From Saxidomus purpurata (Eukaryota > Mollusca > Bivalvia > Venerida > Veneridae): a stretch of DNA of 64,000 nucleotides. The stretch lies in NCBI GenBank assembly GCA_022818135.1, contig JAFMSR010000010.1, forward strand, positions 10,206,417 to 10,270,416. Reading direction: 5' to 3'. The translations under genes were made by a program, and so were the position numbers. Below, one piece after another: positions 12,805 through 24,177 of this stretch (within the stretch, counting starts at the first letter, position 1; each line of letters opens with the position of its first letter). Under the pieces are notes generated by a model that saw only the letters and a program-made list of their open reading frames with translations, did not search any database and had not been told where the DNA came from.

Positions 12805-12848
<44 letters not shown>
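12765..12848. repeat. (TG)n microsatellite
   Basis: Imperfect then perfect TG dinucleotide run with C interruptions. It produces spurious Thr-His reading frames on the minus strand. Confidence 0.95.
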
Positions 12849-12943
12849 GGTGGTGTGCACTTCTGGGTGCTGTGGGGTTCGTTTTGGGGAGGCTGAGTTT
12901 TTGGTACGTGGCATTCCCTGTTTGATATTATTTTTGTTCTTAA

Positions 12944-12999
12944 ACAAGAGGGCCAAGATAGCCCTATATCACTGACCTGACCACCATTGGCTATAATAC
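12944..12999 (+). mobile_element. Left end of a tandem-repeat (pearl/Helentron-like) element, cut by gap
   Basis: AAGAGGGCCAAGATAGCCC then TATATCACTGACCTGACC matches the left ends at 24178 and, in part, 14487. It runs straight into the N gap, so the rest of the element is missing. Confidence 0.6.
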
Positions 13000-13499
13000 N
13001 NNNNNNNNNNNNNNNNNNNNNNNNNNNNNNNNNNNNNNNNNNNNNNNNNNNNNNNNNNNNNNNNNNNNNNNNNNNNNNNNNNNNNNNNNNNNNNNNNNNN
13101 NNNNNNNNNNNNNNNNNNNNNNNNNNNNNNNNNNNNNNNNNNNNNNNNNNNNNNNNNNNNNNNNNNNNNNNNNNNNNNNNNNNNNNNNNNNNNNNNNNNN
13201 NNNNNNNNNNNNNNNNNNNNNNNNNNNNNNNNNNNNNNNNNNNNNNNNNNNNNNNNNNNNNNNNNNNNNNNNNNNNNNNNNNNNNNNNNNNNNNNNNNNN
13301 NNNNNNNNNNNNNNNNNNNNNNNNNNNNNNNNNNNNNNNNNNNNNNNNNNNNNNNNNNNNNNNNNNNNNNNNNNNNNNNNNNNNNNNNNNNNNNNNNNNN
13401 NNNNNNNNNNNNNNNNNNNNNNNNNNNNNNNNNNNNNNNNNNNNNNNNNNNNNNNNNNNNNNNNNNNNNNNNNNNNNNNNNNNNNNNNNNNNNNNNNNN
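13000..13499. other. Assembly gap, 500 N
   Basis: Exactly 500 N, a placeholder of unknown true length. Reading frames crossing it are artefacts. Confidence 0.99.
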
Positions 13500-14486
13500 G
13501 TCATAAATATTTCCTTTTTTTTCCTTTCCACCCTTCACTTATTTTATAGCTTCTTTTACCGTAACATGTCGCATTGCCTTCTATGCTAAAAAATTAACTT
13601 GTATTTTCAAAGGGGCTATAGCAAAGACAGAGCCCTTTATAATTCAGTCAAACACCTTTACAGCGTTATATACTCTTGCCTTCACATTAAAGAGTTGATG
13701 CAAGGTGAAACGAACAAGACAAAACCTGAACTAGTACGAAAATCTTGACTTGGACTCAGAATTGGAAAAAAGTCCATAAGTTAACCTAAATCCTTGACTG
13801 AGTTATTAACTCTTGCCTTCAAATGGAGGACATGTTGGACTTGCAAAGCAATTTCTGCAGAATTCTAGAGAAAACATGGACTGGTACAAAACAATTAATC
13901 AAGGTATGACGCAATCATAGATGCTGACTTTAGTAGGATAGCTCTCCCTATCTATTGAACAGTAGAGTTGAGCTTAAAGGTATATAATTGTGGACTGAAG
14001 CGAAATGTTACATATACTACACTGGAAAACAGGTAGCAATTATTGAAATGGTTGAAGTACAAATTTATAGTAATACTATGACAAAATAGTTATATAATAT
14101 GTACAATGTGGCTGGTCACTGGCATAGATACTGACAAAACAAATGTTATAATCAAACAGACAAATTCTGACAAGCCTTGCAGGAAAATTTTTTTTAATTG
14201 TCCCACCCCATTGGGTCCTCATCTCTGAGCGGATCGTTTTTCTGCAAGATACAGTCATAAAGAATCTAATTGTTATAAATCAAATTAAATGAGCACTACT
14301 GCTTTCAGAAAACAAGAATTGTAAGTAGGTGGTAGATATTAGAAATAGTAATCATTAGATTATTTCATCCAGTTACAATCAAATTTTGACAACCGGTTTC
14401 AGAGAAATAGAAATAACAGGATTTTTTCAATCTCACATACTTATTCAGAAATGTGTCAAATTATTTCTAAATACCATCATGTATAA
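13500..14486. other. Repeat-derived intergenic DNA
   Basis: No gene. GATAGCTCTCCCTATCTATTG at about 13938 resembles the end of another TIR-type repeat. GGGCTATAGCAAAGACAGAGCCC at about 13612 is a short hairpin. Confidence 0.4.
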
Positions 14487-16531
14487 GACAGTATCTCGCT
14501 CACCTGGATATCATTGGCTATTATACCAGCGTCGCAGAAAACAAAGTAAAAGTACAGTACGCTGTAGCTCTAAAAACTAAATCCTAGGTCAAAAGGGCGG
14601 GGCCAGTTTTGACCATAGGGGCAAAGTTAGAACAATTTAGGGAGACGACCACTAGACAATGCTACGTACCAAATATCTAAGCTCTAGACCTTGCAATTAT
14701 GGAGAAGAAGATTTTCAAAATGTTCCTTTATAAGTCTATTTTATAAAATAATTACCACCGGATGTGCCCAGTTTTGACCCAGGGGTCATTGCTGTAGCTT
14801 TAAAAGCACAAAAAGATCAGTAGGTTATAGGCAGCCAATATCGAAATTGAATCTACATACATGGTCCAAATTTCATTGATATAGCTTCAAAACGGAAAGA
14901 AGGTCAGTAGGTTAAATTAAGCCAAGGTCAAAGTTGAATTCTCCATGCAAAACTATCCATAAAGTTCAAGTTTCATTGCTGTAGCTCAGAAAATCAAGAA
15001 AGTAGGTCAGTAGATCAAGTGACTCTTTCATTGATTCTCTGACCTCAAAATCAGTAGGGGTAATCTTCTGGTTAAGACCAGCCTCACTGTCAGGTTTGAA
15101 GATCATAGGCCTAAATGTTTTCCAATTCTTGAACATAATGATCTGACCTTGACCTTTGACCGAGTGACCTTAATATCAATAGAGATCACCCACTGGTTGA
15201 GATCAACCTGCCCATGAAGTCTGAGGATCCTATGTCCAATGGTTATTGAGTTATTGAGTTTAATATTGTAATTACATGGGTGTGGTCAAATATGACGACA
15301 GGGGCAAAATGTGAACAAACTTCGTAGAGGACCACCAGACTATTAGTTTCTTGTATGAGCACGAGGTCCAGATCGAAATATCCGTCACTGAGGGTAACTG
15401 TTTTGGCGGGAACGAGGCTCTGCTGAGTTCCCGCGAAACAGTTACCCGAAGTGACAGATATTTCCATCTGAACCAAGTATCTCATGGAAGAAACTTTTTC
15501 TTGCATACCGTCTTGCACTTTGAAATAGATATTCAAAAACAAACTTATCGAAATGATGCATTTTGATATAAAATCAAACGTTCTTTAGATGCTATGTATG
15601 GGAAAGTGACGTCACATTGTTTATAACGTTACGTCACAAGTAAGCACGTAAGTCGTGGGGGTGTAAGATGAGATTTTCCAGCACTGGTAAAAACTGCAGA
15701 CAACCCCATCTGGTATGCAAGAAAATGCTATATGCTCTGGTCCACGCAGTTACAGATAAGCATATTTTTTTAAGTTTTTCATATTACTCTATATACAGAC
15801 CCAGTGCCTGACAAATTTTGCGCTTAGGGACATGATTTGAAAAAATGGCAGAGGTCCACTAAACACTGCCACAAACTAAATATTTAAGCTCTATGCCTTG
15901 TGGTTTTGATGAAGAAGTTTTTAAATAGTTTTTCCTTTATAAATCTATGTAAAACAACCGACCCTGCGAGCAGGGTCAATTTTGACCACAGGACAATGCT
16001 ACACACTAAGTATTTAACCTGTATGCCTTGTTGTTTTGGAGAGGAAGATTCTATAAAGTTTTTCCTATAAAAGTCTATATGAAAACAAGTGACCAATTGG
16101 GTGTGTTCAATGCTGACTCCAGGGACATGATTTGAACTTGGTAGCGGTCCAGTTGGCAATGTTACTCACCAAATGCTTGTGGTGTTGCAGAAGAATTAAT
16201 TTTTTTAATCCAATATAGATCTAAGTCCATTTAAAAGCTCCAGGGTATGATTTGAACAAACTTGGTAGAGGACCACTAGTGCCTTGTGGTTTTGGAGAAG
16301 AAGATTCTTTAAAACATCTGCGTTTAGCTTTGGTGGCCATGTTGATCAGTCACCGGAACCATTTGAATAATTGAAGAGAGCTCAATGTCACGATGCTTCT
16401 GGCAGAATTTGATGAAATTCCATGAAGAGGTTTATGAGAAGAAGTCATTCGAAGGAATTAAGGACGGCGTACGTAAGACATTCATCGATCCTGAAAGCTC
16501 ACCCTCAGTCATTTGCTCAGGTGAGCTAAAA
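14487..16531 (+). mobile_element. Pearl/Helentron-like tandem-repeat element with nested MITE
   Basis: The left end TATCTCGCTCACCTGG then ATTGGCTATTATACC matches the end at 12963. The right end is TTTGCTCAGGTGAGCTAAAA, so GCTCACCTG is repeated in inverted orientation. The interior is made of diverged units carrying CAGTTTTGACC, ACACCAAATATCTAAGCTC and CCTTGTGGTTTTGGAGAAGAAG. A hairpin MITE (15342-15725) is inserted in it. No coding region. Assignment to the pearl/Helentron class rests on architecture only. Confidence 0.55.
15342..15725 (+). mobile_element. Hairpin MITE family M1, copy a
   Basis: It starts ATTAGTTTCTTGTATGAGC with a hairpin whose arms read GTCACTGAGGGTAACTGTTT and the inverse, closed by the loop CGAGGCTCTGCTGAG. 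A core follows, bounded by the inverted repeat TTTCTTGCATACC / GGTATGCAAGAAA and containing a CRE-like palindrome TGACGTCA. Reading frames on both strands simply follow the palindrome. Confidence 0.85.
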
Positions 16532-16544
16532 AGCTAAGCCGCAG

Positions 16545-17055
16545 GCCTTATAGTATTATATTCAAGTCTTTACAAAACAAGTGAACCTTGGGACATGGCA
16601 AATTGTGAAAATTTATAGAGGACCATCACATAAAGCTATACAGCTGTAGGCCTTACTGTTTTTAACAAGAGGTTTTTAAAACGTTTTACACCATATTTCA
16701 TGAAGAACATATGACCCCCTTTTGGCGGGGCTAATTATGACCCCATGGGCATACTTTAAACAGTATGGATTGAGGTCTATTAGACAGTGCCACACACCAA
16801 ATATCTAAGCTCTGGGTCTTTTATAAGATTTATAAAGTTTTTTCCTATTTGTTGCCGTAGCAACCGGAGTTCTGCATGGAATGGAATTCTTTGAACACTT
16901 TTGGTAGAGCTTCATGCAATGAACATTCCTGCCAACTTCCATCAACATTGGCCATGCAGTTTCAGAGGAGATGTCGTTTGAAGAAAATGATGGGCGGACT
17001 TCCGACGTACGGTGAGCGATCTTAATAGCTCGCCCTAGCACTTTGTGTCAGTTGA
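16545..17055 (+). mobile_element. Second pearl/Helentron-like repeat unit block
   Basis: Diverged units of the 14487-16531 kind (CACCAAATATCTAAGCTC, TGGCGGGGCTAATTATGACC) end near GTCAGTTGAGCTATAAGC at about 17047. No coding region. Confidence 0.5.
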
Positions 17056-17141
17056 GCTATAAGCAATTGTCCGTTGTTACCTTGTTACCTTTGAACTAGA
17101 AGTGCGGTTCTTGCGTTGCTACGGTCACGGAAGTATATAAT

Positions 17142-17641
17142 ATTAGTTTCTTATATGAGCACGAGGTTCAGATCGAAATATCCGTCACTGAGGGTAACTG
17201 TTTTGGCGGGAACGAGGCTCTGCCGAGTTCCCGCGAAACAGTTACCCGAAGTGAAGGATATTTCCATCTGAACCAAGTATCTCATGGAAGAAACTTTTTC
17301 TTGCATACCGTCTTGCACTTTGAAATAGATATTTAAAAACAAACTTACCAAAGTGATGCATTTTGATATAAAAACAAACATTCTTTAGATGTTATGTATG
17401 GGAAAGTGACGTCACATTGTTTATAAGGTGACGTCACATTGTTTAAAACGTTACGTCACAAGTAAGCACGTAAGTCGTCTTACACGGCGGGGTGTAAGAT
17501 GAGATTTTCCAGCACTGGTAAAAACTGCAGATATCTCCATCTGGTATGCAAGAATGTAGTATCAGCCTCGTTCCCGCCAAAACAGTTACCCTCAGTGACG
17601 GATATTTCGATCTGAACCTCGTGCTCATATAAGAAACTAAT
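17142..17641 (+). mobile_element. Hairpin MITE family M1, copy b, with long TIRs
   Basis: The most complete copy. After the hairpin (loop CGAGGCTCTGCCGAG at 17213-17227) and core, the right end repeats about 80 bp of the left end in inverse orientation (17562-17641), giving long terminal inverted repeats. The flanks CACGGAAGTATA (17126-17137) and TATACTTCCGTG (17644-17655) are also inverse to each other, so the TIR may extend further. No transposase is encoded. Confidence 0.85.
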
Positions 17642-18069
17642 AGTATACTTCCGTGTTATGGTAAATACTTCGGAGACAAATACTACCACACTATAGCTAA
17701 TGGAACTCGGTACACATGCAAATTTGATATCATTCTGATTGATCATATCAAATAACAATTAGATGATATAGTATATCACCTTAATCATAAAGTTCAGAGA
17801 TGTAAATCAGAGAACTCACATTCAGATTAAAGAAACGCACATCTGAATCCCTCAACTTTGCAGTAGAGAAAATCAGTCTTTTCTGGGGATTATAAAAGTG
17901 CACATTACGTATCAAAATCAAGTTTTGAAGTTCTGTCGTCGAACAGCTCAGTAACTAATGACATTTATGTAGTGAAAGTTGCTAAACATTTAGAACAGGA
18001 CACGTAGACTTCCGATGATTATTAATTTTGATTGCCATGTTCACACGTGGTTGAAAAAATAAGCATTTA

Positions 18070-19839
18070 GAGCAATGTCGGGTATCATCGACCCTCTTCT
18101 ATTATCGACCCCCTCTCTTAATTGATACTTAAACACATTAATTCCTACAAATCATGTGATCATGTCATTCACTATCACGATTACGTCACAAATTTTATTC
18201 CCGCGCCATTTTGAATGTTTACATAAAGTGTTACTGCACGAGATAAATTTTAGTGCCCATTACTACATTGTCCGATAAGGTAGGTACATTTCTGTGAATC
18301 GGATTTAGCTTTTTTTATGAATGCAATCAGTTTAATTTTGCATTTAATCCAACTATACACATAGTGAACCCGTTTCTGGCAGTCATTTTTATAGTATCTT
18401 GCAACTCCTTGAAAAGGTCACGTGGGGGTCGATAATAGCAGATGAAAAAATAAACTTCTGCTATTATCGACCCCCCCCACTAATTAATTATAATTATTTA
18501 TTTATATTTTTGTTGACTCGAGAAAAACACTAAGTGTACATATTTAGCTGATCTAGTATACACAATTGTAATATTCTACTTTCGAGACGAATGTGTGTCA
18601 GAAAGGCGCGCTTCCAGAAAGGACCAGTACCAAAAAGGCCCAAAACCAGAAAGGCCCAAATCCAGAAAGGCCCATCCGAAAAGGACTAGTATGTTCTATG
18701 TTAATAATTTGTTTGTACCTTAGGGAAATAAAGTTTAAGAGATTAGAAAAACATATGTGCACTGACCAATTATTACATAAAACCAAAAGTAAAGGGAGTA
18801 AAACAGTAGCGCAGTAGCAAACATTAGAGTGCATAAAGATATATATCAACAGTGAAATTTATGATGATAACACAAATTATTTACAAATTTCATTTATGAA
18901 AATAAAAACAGACTTATGATTATAAAAATCAACAAAATGTTTAAAAAATAGACATAATTAACAGACATAACAGTCTGGTATATTATAATGGTATTAATAA
19001 AAAAAATCATAAAGTAATTATAAGTGCTAATTGGTTACTTGATGCCAATTAACCCAATTATTATAAAGGTATTTATCAAATGTATTCATTAAGTAATTAC
19101 CAGTGCTAATTGGTTACTTTGATGCAGTCCCACTTGTGATAAAGGTATTTACATGTAACAAATGTGTTCAATAAATAGACTAATAATGGACATTAACATG
19201 GTTTTAAAAAAAAACAACTACATTTGATTAAAACACAACAATAAAGGGTAGTCCAACGATGGGCCTTCCTGGTACCGTTTATGTTGGCCTATCACTGGTA
19301 CCCTTGATAAATGGGCTTTTTTGGGCGGTCCTTTTAGGACCGGTCCTTTCTGGAAGTTTGTCTTTTTCGAGACTATAGGCATAGCATAAACTATTTCTGT
19401 GAAATGTCAATTTCGTTATCATCTACTTCCTATTTGTGATAGTGTCGTCGTCATCTACTTTTACAATCACCGAAAATATTCTTATCATGCAGTATTGCTC
19501 AAGATTGTTACTCTAATAATTATGTTAAAATAATGTAAAATGAAGTTCAATAAGAATATAACCCTTTCAAGTAATGTTATACACTTACCTTGGTCATAGT
19601 TTTTAAAAGGATGTAGGGGGTCGATAATAGCCGAAGGGGGTCGATAATAGCAGACACATATTACAAGAAAGAATACTACATCATACCTAACTATGTCAAG
19701 TAACAAGTGTTTTCATTGGTCAGAATCAACCAATGATAGTTTGTCTGTAATTTGAGTGTCACTTAGGCACTGAAAGTGAAAGTAAGTATACATACGGCAC
19801 AATATCGTACTAAAGGGTCGATAATACCCGACATTGCTC
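18070..19839. mobile_element. TA-flanked TIR element with repeated subterminal motif
   Basis: The left end GAGCAATGTCGGGTATCATC and the right end, read inversely, agree over about 25 bp with one mismatch; both are flanked by TA. The motif GGGGGTCGATAATAGCAGA or its inverse recurs at about 18110, 18425, 18461, 19616, 19636 and 19815. Repeated subterminal motifs of this kind serve as transposase-binding sites in other DNA transposons. No transposase reading frame is present, so it is non-autonomous. Another transposon (18589-19364) interrupts it. Confidence 0.8.
18589..19364. mobile_element. Nested TIR transposon with 9-bp target duplication
   Basis: Flanked on both sides by TTTCGAGAC (18580-18588 and 19365-19373). 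The ends carry CTTCCAGAAAGGACC in inverse orientation. The left end has about five 15-16-bp repeats of the form CCAGAAAGGCCC. A 9-bp duplication is typical of Mutator-like elements (8 bp would suggest hAT); class assignment is inference. The interior is AT-rich and non-coding. Confidence 0.75.
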
Positions 19840-19844
19840 TACTT

Positions 19845-21070
19845 TAAAACGTTATAAATAGTTGATAAAATGACTGTTCTTGGAGCAATATGTTGCAACA
19901 ATGGCATGCATTTGTAATCATAGCCAACTAGTTTGTTTTAACGACAAGGAATATTTTGCAAATTTTATCCTTCCCGACATTGCCCTTGGTTACTCCAGTA
20001 CATGCAAACTGATAGCTGTGGAAACACGTGCTTGTGTTTATATAGGCCTGAGAAAATTACAACCTAACATAACCATTAATAGCTACATATCCACTAGCTA
20101 GATAAGTTCAAGTAATCCATATTCAAGTCCAAGCGCGTGTCTGACTTTCTGCTGCAGCAGCACGTGCATTACCTTTCACATGGGGTTTATCCATTTCCTT
20201 CAGGTGTATTGACAATCTTAGCCTCTCTTTCACTTTAGTAGCTATCCTCTTGACATCTAATATGTCTATTACTTAGTTAATTGATAATAACGATATGAAC
20301 GGGGACAAGTTGAGAGAATAAACAAACTGTATGATTCCGATCAGAAAAACTTTGGAAAGTATTAAATTCTAAGAAGTCTAGAACAGGTAAAAAATGGCTG
20401 CGAACTTGAATTTTACAGTGAAAAGTAAACCACAGTGGATGTCATTCTGTCAGGTTGGAGTAAATATTTCACTAATTTGTATTCATTTTCCAACAAGACA
20501 GGCTTTGATAATGATTTCAAATCAAAAGTGGGGCAAACAGTAACATATATTTATTTATAAAAAAGAACAAAGGAAGAAAGTCACGTGTGTCCGCGATATG
20601 TGCTGATTAACCTGCAACAATTATTAATGATCTTCTAAATCATGTAAATAACCAACGTAAATCCATCGACAGTTTTGGAATTCGGTGGCAGAGTTCTTTT
20701 AGAGTCCTAGTTACGTATTTTAACCAGATCATAGATAAGGAATATCTTCACACTGTTTTACAGTAACGTTACATAAAGGCAAAGGAAAGTCTCTAAATAC
20801 AGAGCCACGACACTTCTCCCTGTCAGATAGTTTATGCCTAATGTTTTAGCAATTTGAATTAAAAAAATCTGACTTCCTTGTTCAAATTCAGTTGCACAAA
20901 TGGCGTTTACTGACCTCCGACATTCTCGTGTATACAACTGAACACTATTGTAACGCTCGATTTTAGATAGTTCCACGCTGAATGTAGAGAAATTCTTTCC
21001 ACTGCAAAGATGCGGACAGGGAAGCCATAAATGAATACGTATATTCTCAAATGACAATCTACCTATTCTT
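19845..21070. other. Intergenic, nothing recognised
   Basis: Short reading frames only. CTGCTGCAGCAGCACGTGC near 20150 is self-complementary in part, but no other signal accompanies it. Confidence 0.45.
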
Positions 21071-21072
21071 TA

Positions 21073-21073
<1 letters not shown>

Positions 21074-21128
<55 letters not shown>
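21074..21128. repeat. (AAT)n microsatellite, LINE tail
   Basis: Perfect AAT run abutting the LINE 3' end; on the element's strand it reads ATT, directly after a polyadenylation-like AATAAA. Confidence 0.9.
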
Positions 21129-21130
<2 letters not shown>

Positions 21131-21244
21131 TCTTTATTTATAGAAGGTAAACACATTAAGTAAACGTACAAAACATTTGACTTATTTACAATGTGGCCTT
21201 CTGAAAAGAAATAACATTTATACAATAAACGATTGAATGACTGT

Positions 21245-21336
21245 ATGAATGAATGAATGAATGAATGAATGAATGAATGAACGAATGAACGAATTCTTAG
21301 AGAAAAAATAATGCAATTAGTGAATGAATGAATGAA
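21245..21336. repeat. (GAAT)n microsatellite inside LINE 3' region
   Basis: About twelve GAAT units at 21245-21295 and a shorter run at 21318-21336. On the minus strand it encodes a spurious Ser-Phe-Ile-His repeat. Confidence 0.9.
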
Positions 21337-22610
21337 CATTTTCTAAAGCAATATTAACTATAGCAGACGTACCCGACAAACACTCATTGACAGAAAAAGC
21401 AGTTCAACTGAAACATTTCAAAATGTATACACATTCTTTACTTCAACATACATGGTCGTATAACTAAACAACCTGAACATTGGTATTTTTTGTTAACTTT
21501 AAGTACAATAAAAACATTCATACGAAAATTCTATATGAATCATTTACGAAAATTGCATATTAAGTATAAACTTGCGTAAATTATACTTTAAAGAATTTAG
21601 TGAATTAATCCGTCTAATATTCAAAGGTAGAAGATTCCAAATATAGCTACTTTGATATGTAAAGGTATCTTTCATATATTTAGTCTTATGTTTTGGCATT
21701 ATGAGATCTTTACGTTCTTTAGATCTTAAGTCATAGTGTCCATTACTTGAAAAAATTAAAAGATCTGACATGTAATCAGGAAACAATCCATTCTTACATT
21801 TAAATACCATTAATGCAGCATGATATATAGATCTATTTTCAAAAGTCATCCATTGCAATGCTTTAAATAACTCTAAAAGAGTTCGTTTTAAAGGGGCTTT
21901 GTAAAATAATGCGAGCTGCACGCTTCTGCAGTTTTATAATTTTGTTTATATTTTCTTTTGACTGAATACCTTTTCCCCATACAGAACAACAGTAATCGAA
22001 ACAGGGGACTATATATACATTATAAAACATTTTTTCATTTCATCATTTAAAAAGAAGTTTATCCGTTTTAAGAGAGCAATTTTTGTATTGATTTTTTTAC
22101 ACACAGATGCGATTTGTATATCCCACGATAGTGTATTGTCAATATGTATTCCTAACTTTTTTTGCACTCGGACGTTTTCAATGTGTGCACTGTTAAGGAA
22201 GAGATTTAATTGCCTTGCCTTTTTTGTTCTATTCTTTGTTGAAATTAACATACACTTAGATTTCTCTGGATGAAGTGACATATTATTTAGAGAACACCAA
22301 TTAACAATATGATTGATATTCTCCTGGAGATTTGTTTCAATAATGTTGATATCTTTATTTGAATCATGAATAGTAGAGTCATCAGCAAAAAGATCAATTT
22401 TGATATTATTTGAAACTATACTAATATCGTTAATGTATAGCAAAAACAATAAATGACCTAGGATTGAACCTTGTAGAACTCCAGATTTTATTTTCATGGA
22501 TTCGGAAAGGTTGGTATTTGATTTAAATCGTTGTTTCCTTTTACTTAAGTATGACTTGAACAACCCCAGAGAGCTATTAGAAAAATGATACTTCTACGGA
22601 ATCTGATACA

Positions 22611-23590
22611 AATGTATACATTTTCATAATTGCTCAATTCTAAAGAATATTTGAAATTCCAGGAATGGACATTTAAGAATATTACATTCTACTTTAAAAG
22701 GCGTGTAGTTTATTACTACTCTTATATTATCAAGATGAACTTGTATATAAAGAAAACCAGCCTAATATACGAGTATAGGCTGCTGCTGGTCTGGTTACCG
22801 GACGAGCAGCCATTTCCTTTAAGACGACATTGTTCTTCTGTCTACTACTAGAAGTCTTGGTTTAAACAGTATTTATCATAAATAATAATTAATGATAAAT
22901 GAATAATAATAATAAATGCATAATAAAAGCTCTAAGCTTACTCTCTCCTTACGTGAAGTCACCATGGGTTTTATATACATTGTATGCAAATAAATGGAGA
23001 TACTCGTATTATGCCGACAAAAGTGCGTCAATGATCATAGACAGGAAGACCAATCGTATACATGTATGTAGACCCAAATACACTCACCTCATCAAACGGT
23101 TGATCCTCACATTATTGCAAGACTTTACACGATTACCGCGCGTGTTTGCCTGCGAACTCTAGAATGACTTACATGATCTGACATAATTATCTTGAATATA
23201 CTCTCCATTTGTGTGTTAAACATTCCCAAGGTTTACCTTTTCATCAAAATCCTTCAAAAAGTTTAGGAGATACTGAGTGGAGATATGGAGTGGACAGAAA
23301 ATGTTAGACTCAAATGTTTGACCTTGACCTAGCGCCAGTGTGACCAGCTTATGGATTCTGCACATCGTATTGATGAGGTGAACATCTTACCAGAGTTACA
23401 TCAAAATCCTTCAAGGGGTCAGAAGATATGGAGCAGACAGGAAATATTGTTGATGGATAGGAGACCATTCCCATACCCCCCTCTCGTTACACTGCAGTGG
23501 AAAACAAACTTGGTACAGGTCCATTATACAATGTTTCATACCACATATATATATATGAAAGCTCTTGACTTTGTGGTTTTTAAAACCATT
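22611..23590. other. Intergenic; fragments of tandem-repeat elements at right
   Basis: No exon recognised. From about 23210 the sequence becomes repeat-like (TCAAAATCCTTCAA twice; GACCTTGACC). Confidence 0.45.
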
Positions 23591-24085
23591 TGAAAGGTTT
23601 TCCTATACAAGTCTATATGAAAACCAGTGACCCTTGGGTGGGGTCAATTTTGACCCCCAGGGACATGATTTGAACAAACTTATTGGAGATCCACTAGACA
23701 GTGTTACACACCAAATATCTAAGCTCAAGACATTGTGGTTTTGGAGAAAAAGATTCTTAAAGGTTTTCCTATACAAGTGACCCCTCAGGGGGCCAATAAT
23801 GACACCAGTGGCAAAATTTGAACAAACATGGTAGAAGTCCGCTAGACACTGCTGCACACTAAATATCTAAGCTGTAGGCCTTGTGGTTTAAGAGAAAAAG
23901 TTAAAGTTTTCCTTTCAATTGCCATGGCAACAGTTCTCCATGCCAGGAACATCTCTGCCAAGTTTCATCCCCACTGACCAAGCGGTTTCAGAGATACTGT
24001 TTGAAGCAACCGTGAACGGACGGACGACAGGTATCCAACGATCCTGAAAGCTCATATAAGCACTAAATGCTGAGGTGAGTGGATA
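23591..24085 (+). mobile_element. Pearl/Helentron-like repeat, about 163-bp units
   Basis: Two full diverged units start GGTTTTCCTATACAAG (23598 and 23762) and contain ACACCAAATATCTAAGCTC and GACCCC-rich stretches, with a third partial unit. It ends with ACGGACGGACGACAGG and a GCTGAGGTGAG terminus. Same family as 15.8-17.0 kb. Confidence 0.6.
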
Positions 24086-24177
24086 CTAGACCTTTAATAA
24101 ACTCTTTCCTGAAGAATACCAGTATATGTTATAGTTATTCACTCTAAATGACGACTTTAAGGAATGAATTTATAAAT

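Larger units (their letters stand above)
21074..22610 (-). pseudogene. LINE (non-LTR retrotransposon) 3' part, reverse transcriptase, broken
   Basis: Read on the minus strand from 22605. The reverse-transcriptase palm is clear: SGVLQGSILGHLLFLLYIND, then LFADDSTIHDS (the FADD catalytic box), then LHPEKSKCMLIS, a KKLGIHIDNTLSW box and a C-terminal thumb with LQWMTFENRSIYHAALMVFK and SSYIWNLLPLNIR. This is the layout of CR1/Jockey-like LINEs. The frame is broken at about 22010 and again at about 21895, and the element is 5'-truncated near 22605, so it is inactive. Its 3' end has AATAAA just before an (ATT)n run at 21074-21128, the microsatellite-type tail seen in several LINE clades. Exact clade not determined. 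Confidence 0.9.

Noticed and set aside
12684..12956. Thr-His-rich reading frame on the minus strand
   Set aside because: It is only the translation of the TG microsatellite and flanks.
12707..13589. Long reading frames of 189-274 codons
   Set aside because: They run through the N gap and have no real sequence in the middle.
15243..17758. Several 70-100-codon frames sharing the same peptides
   Set aside because: They are translations of the M1 hairpin MITE in both directions.
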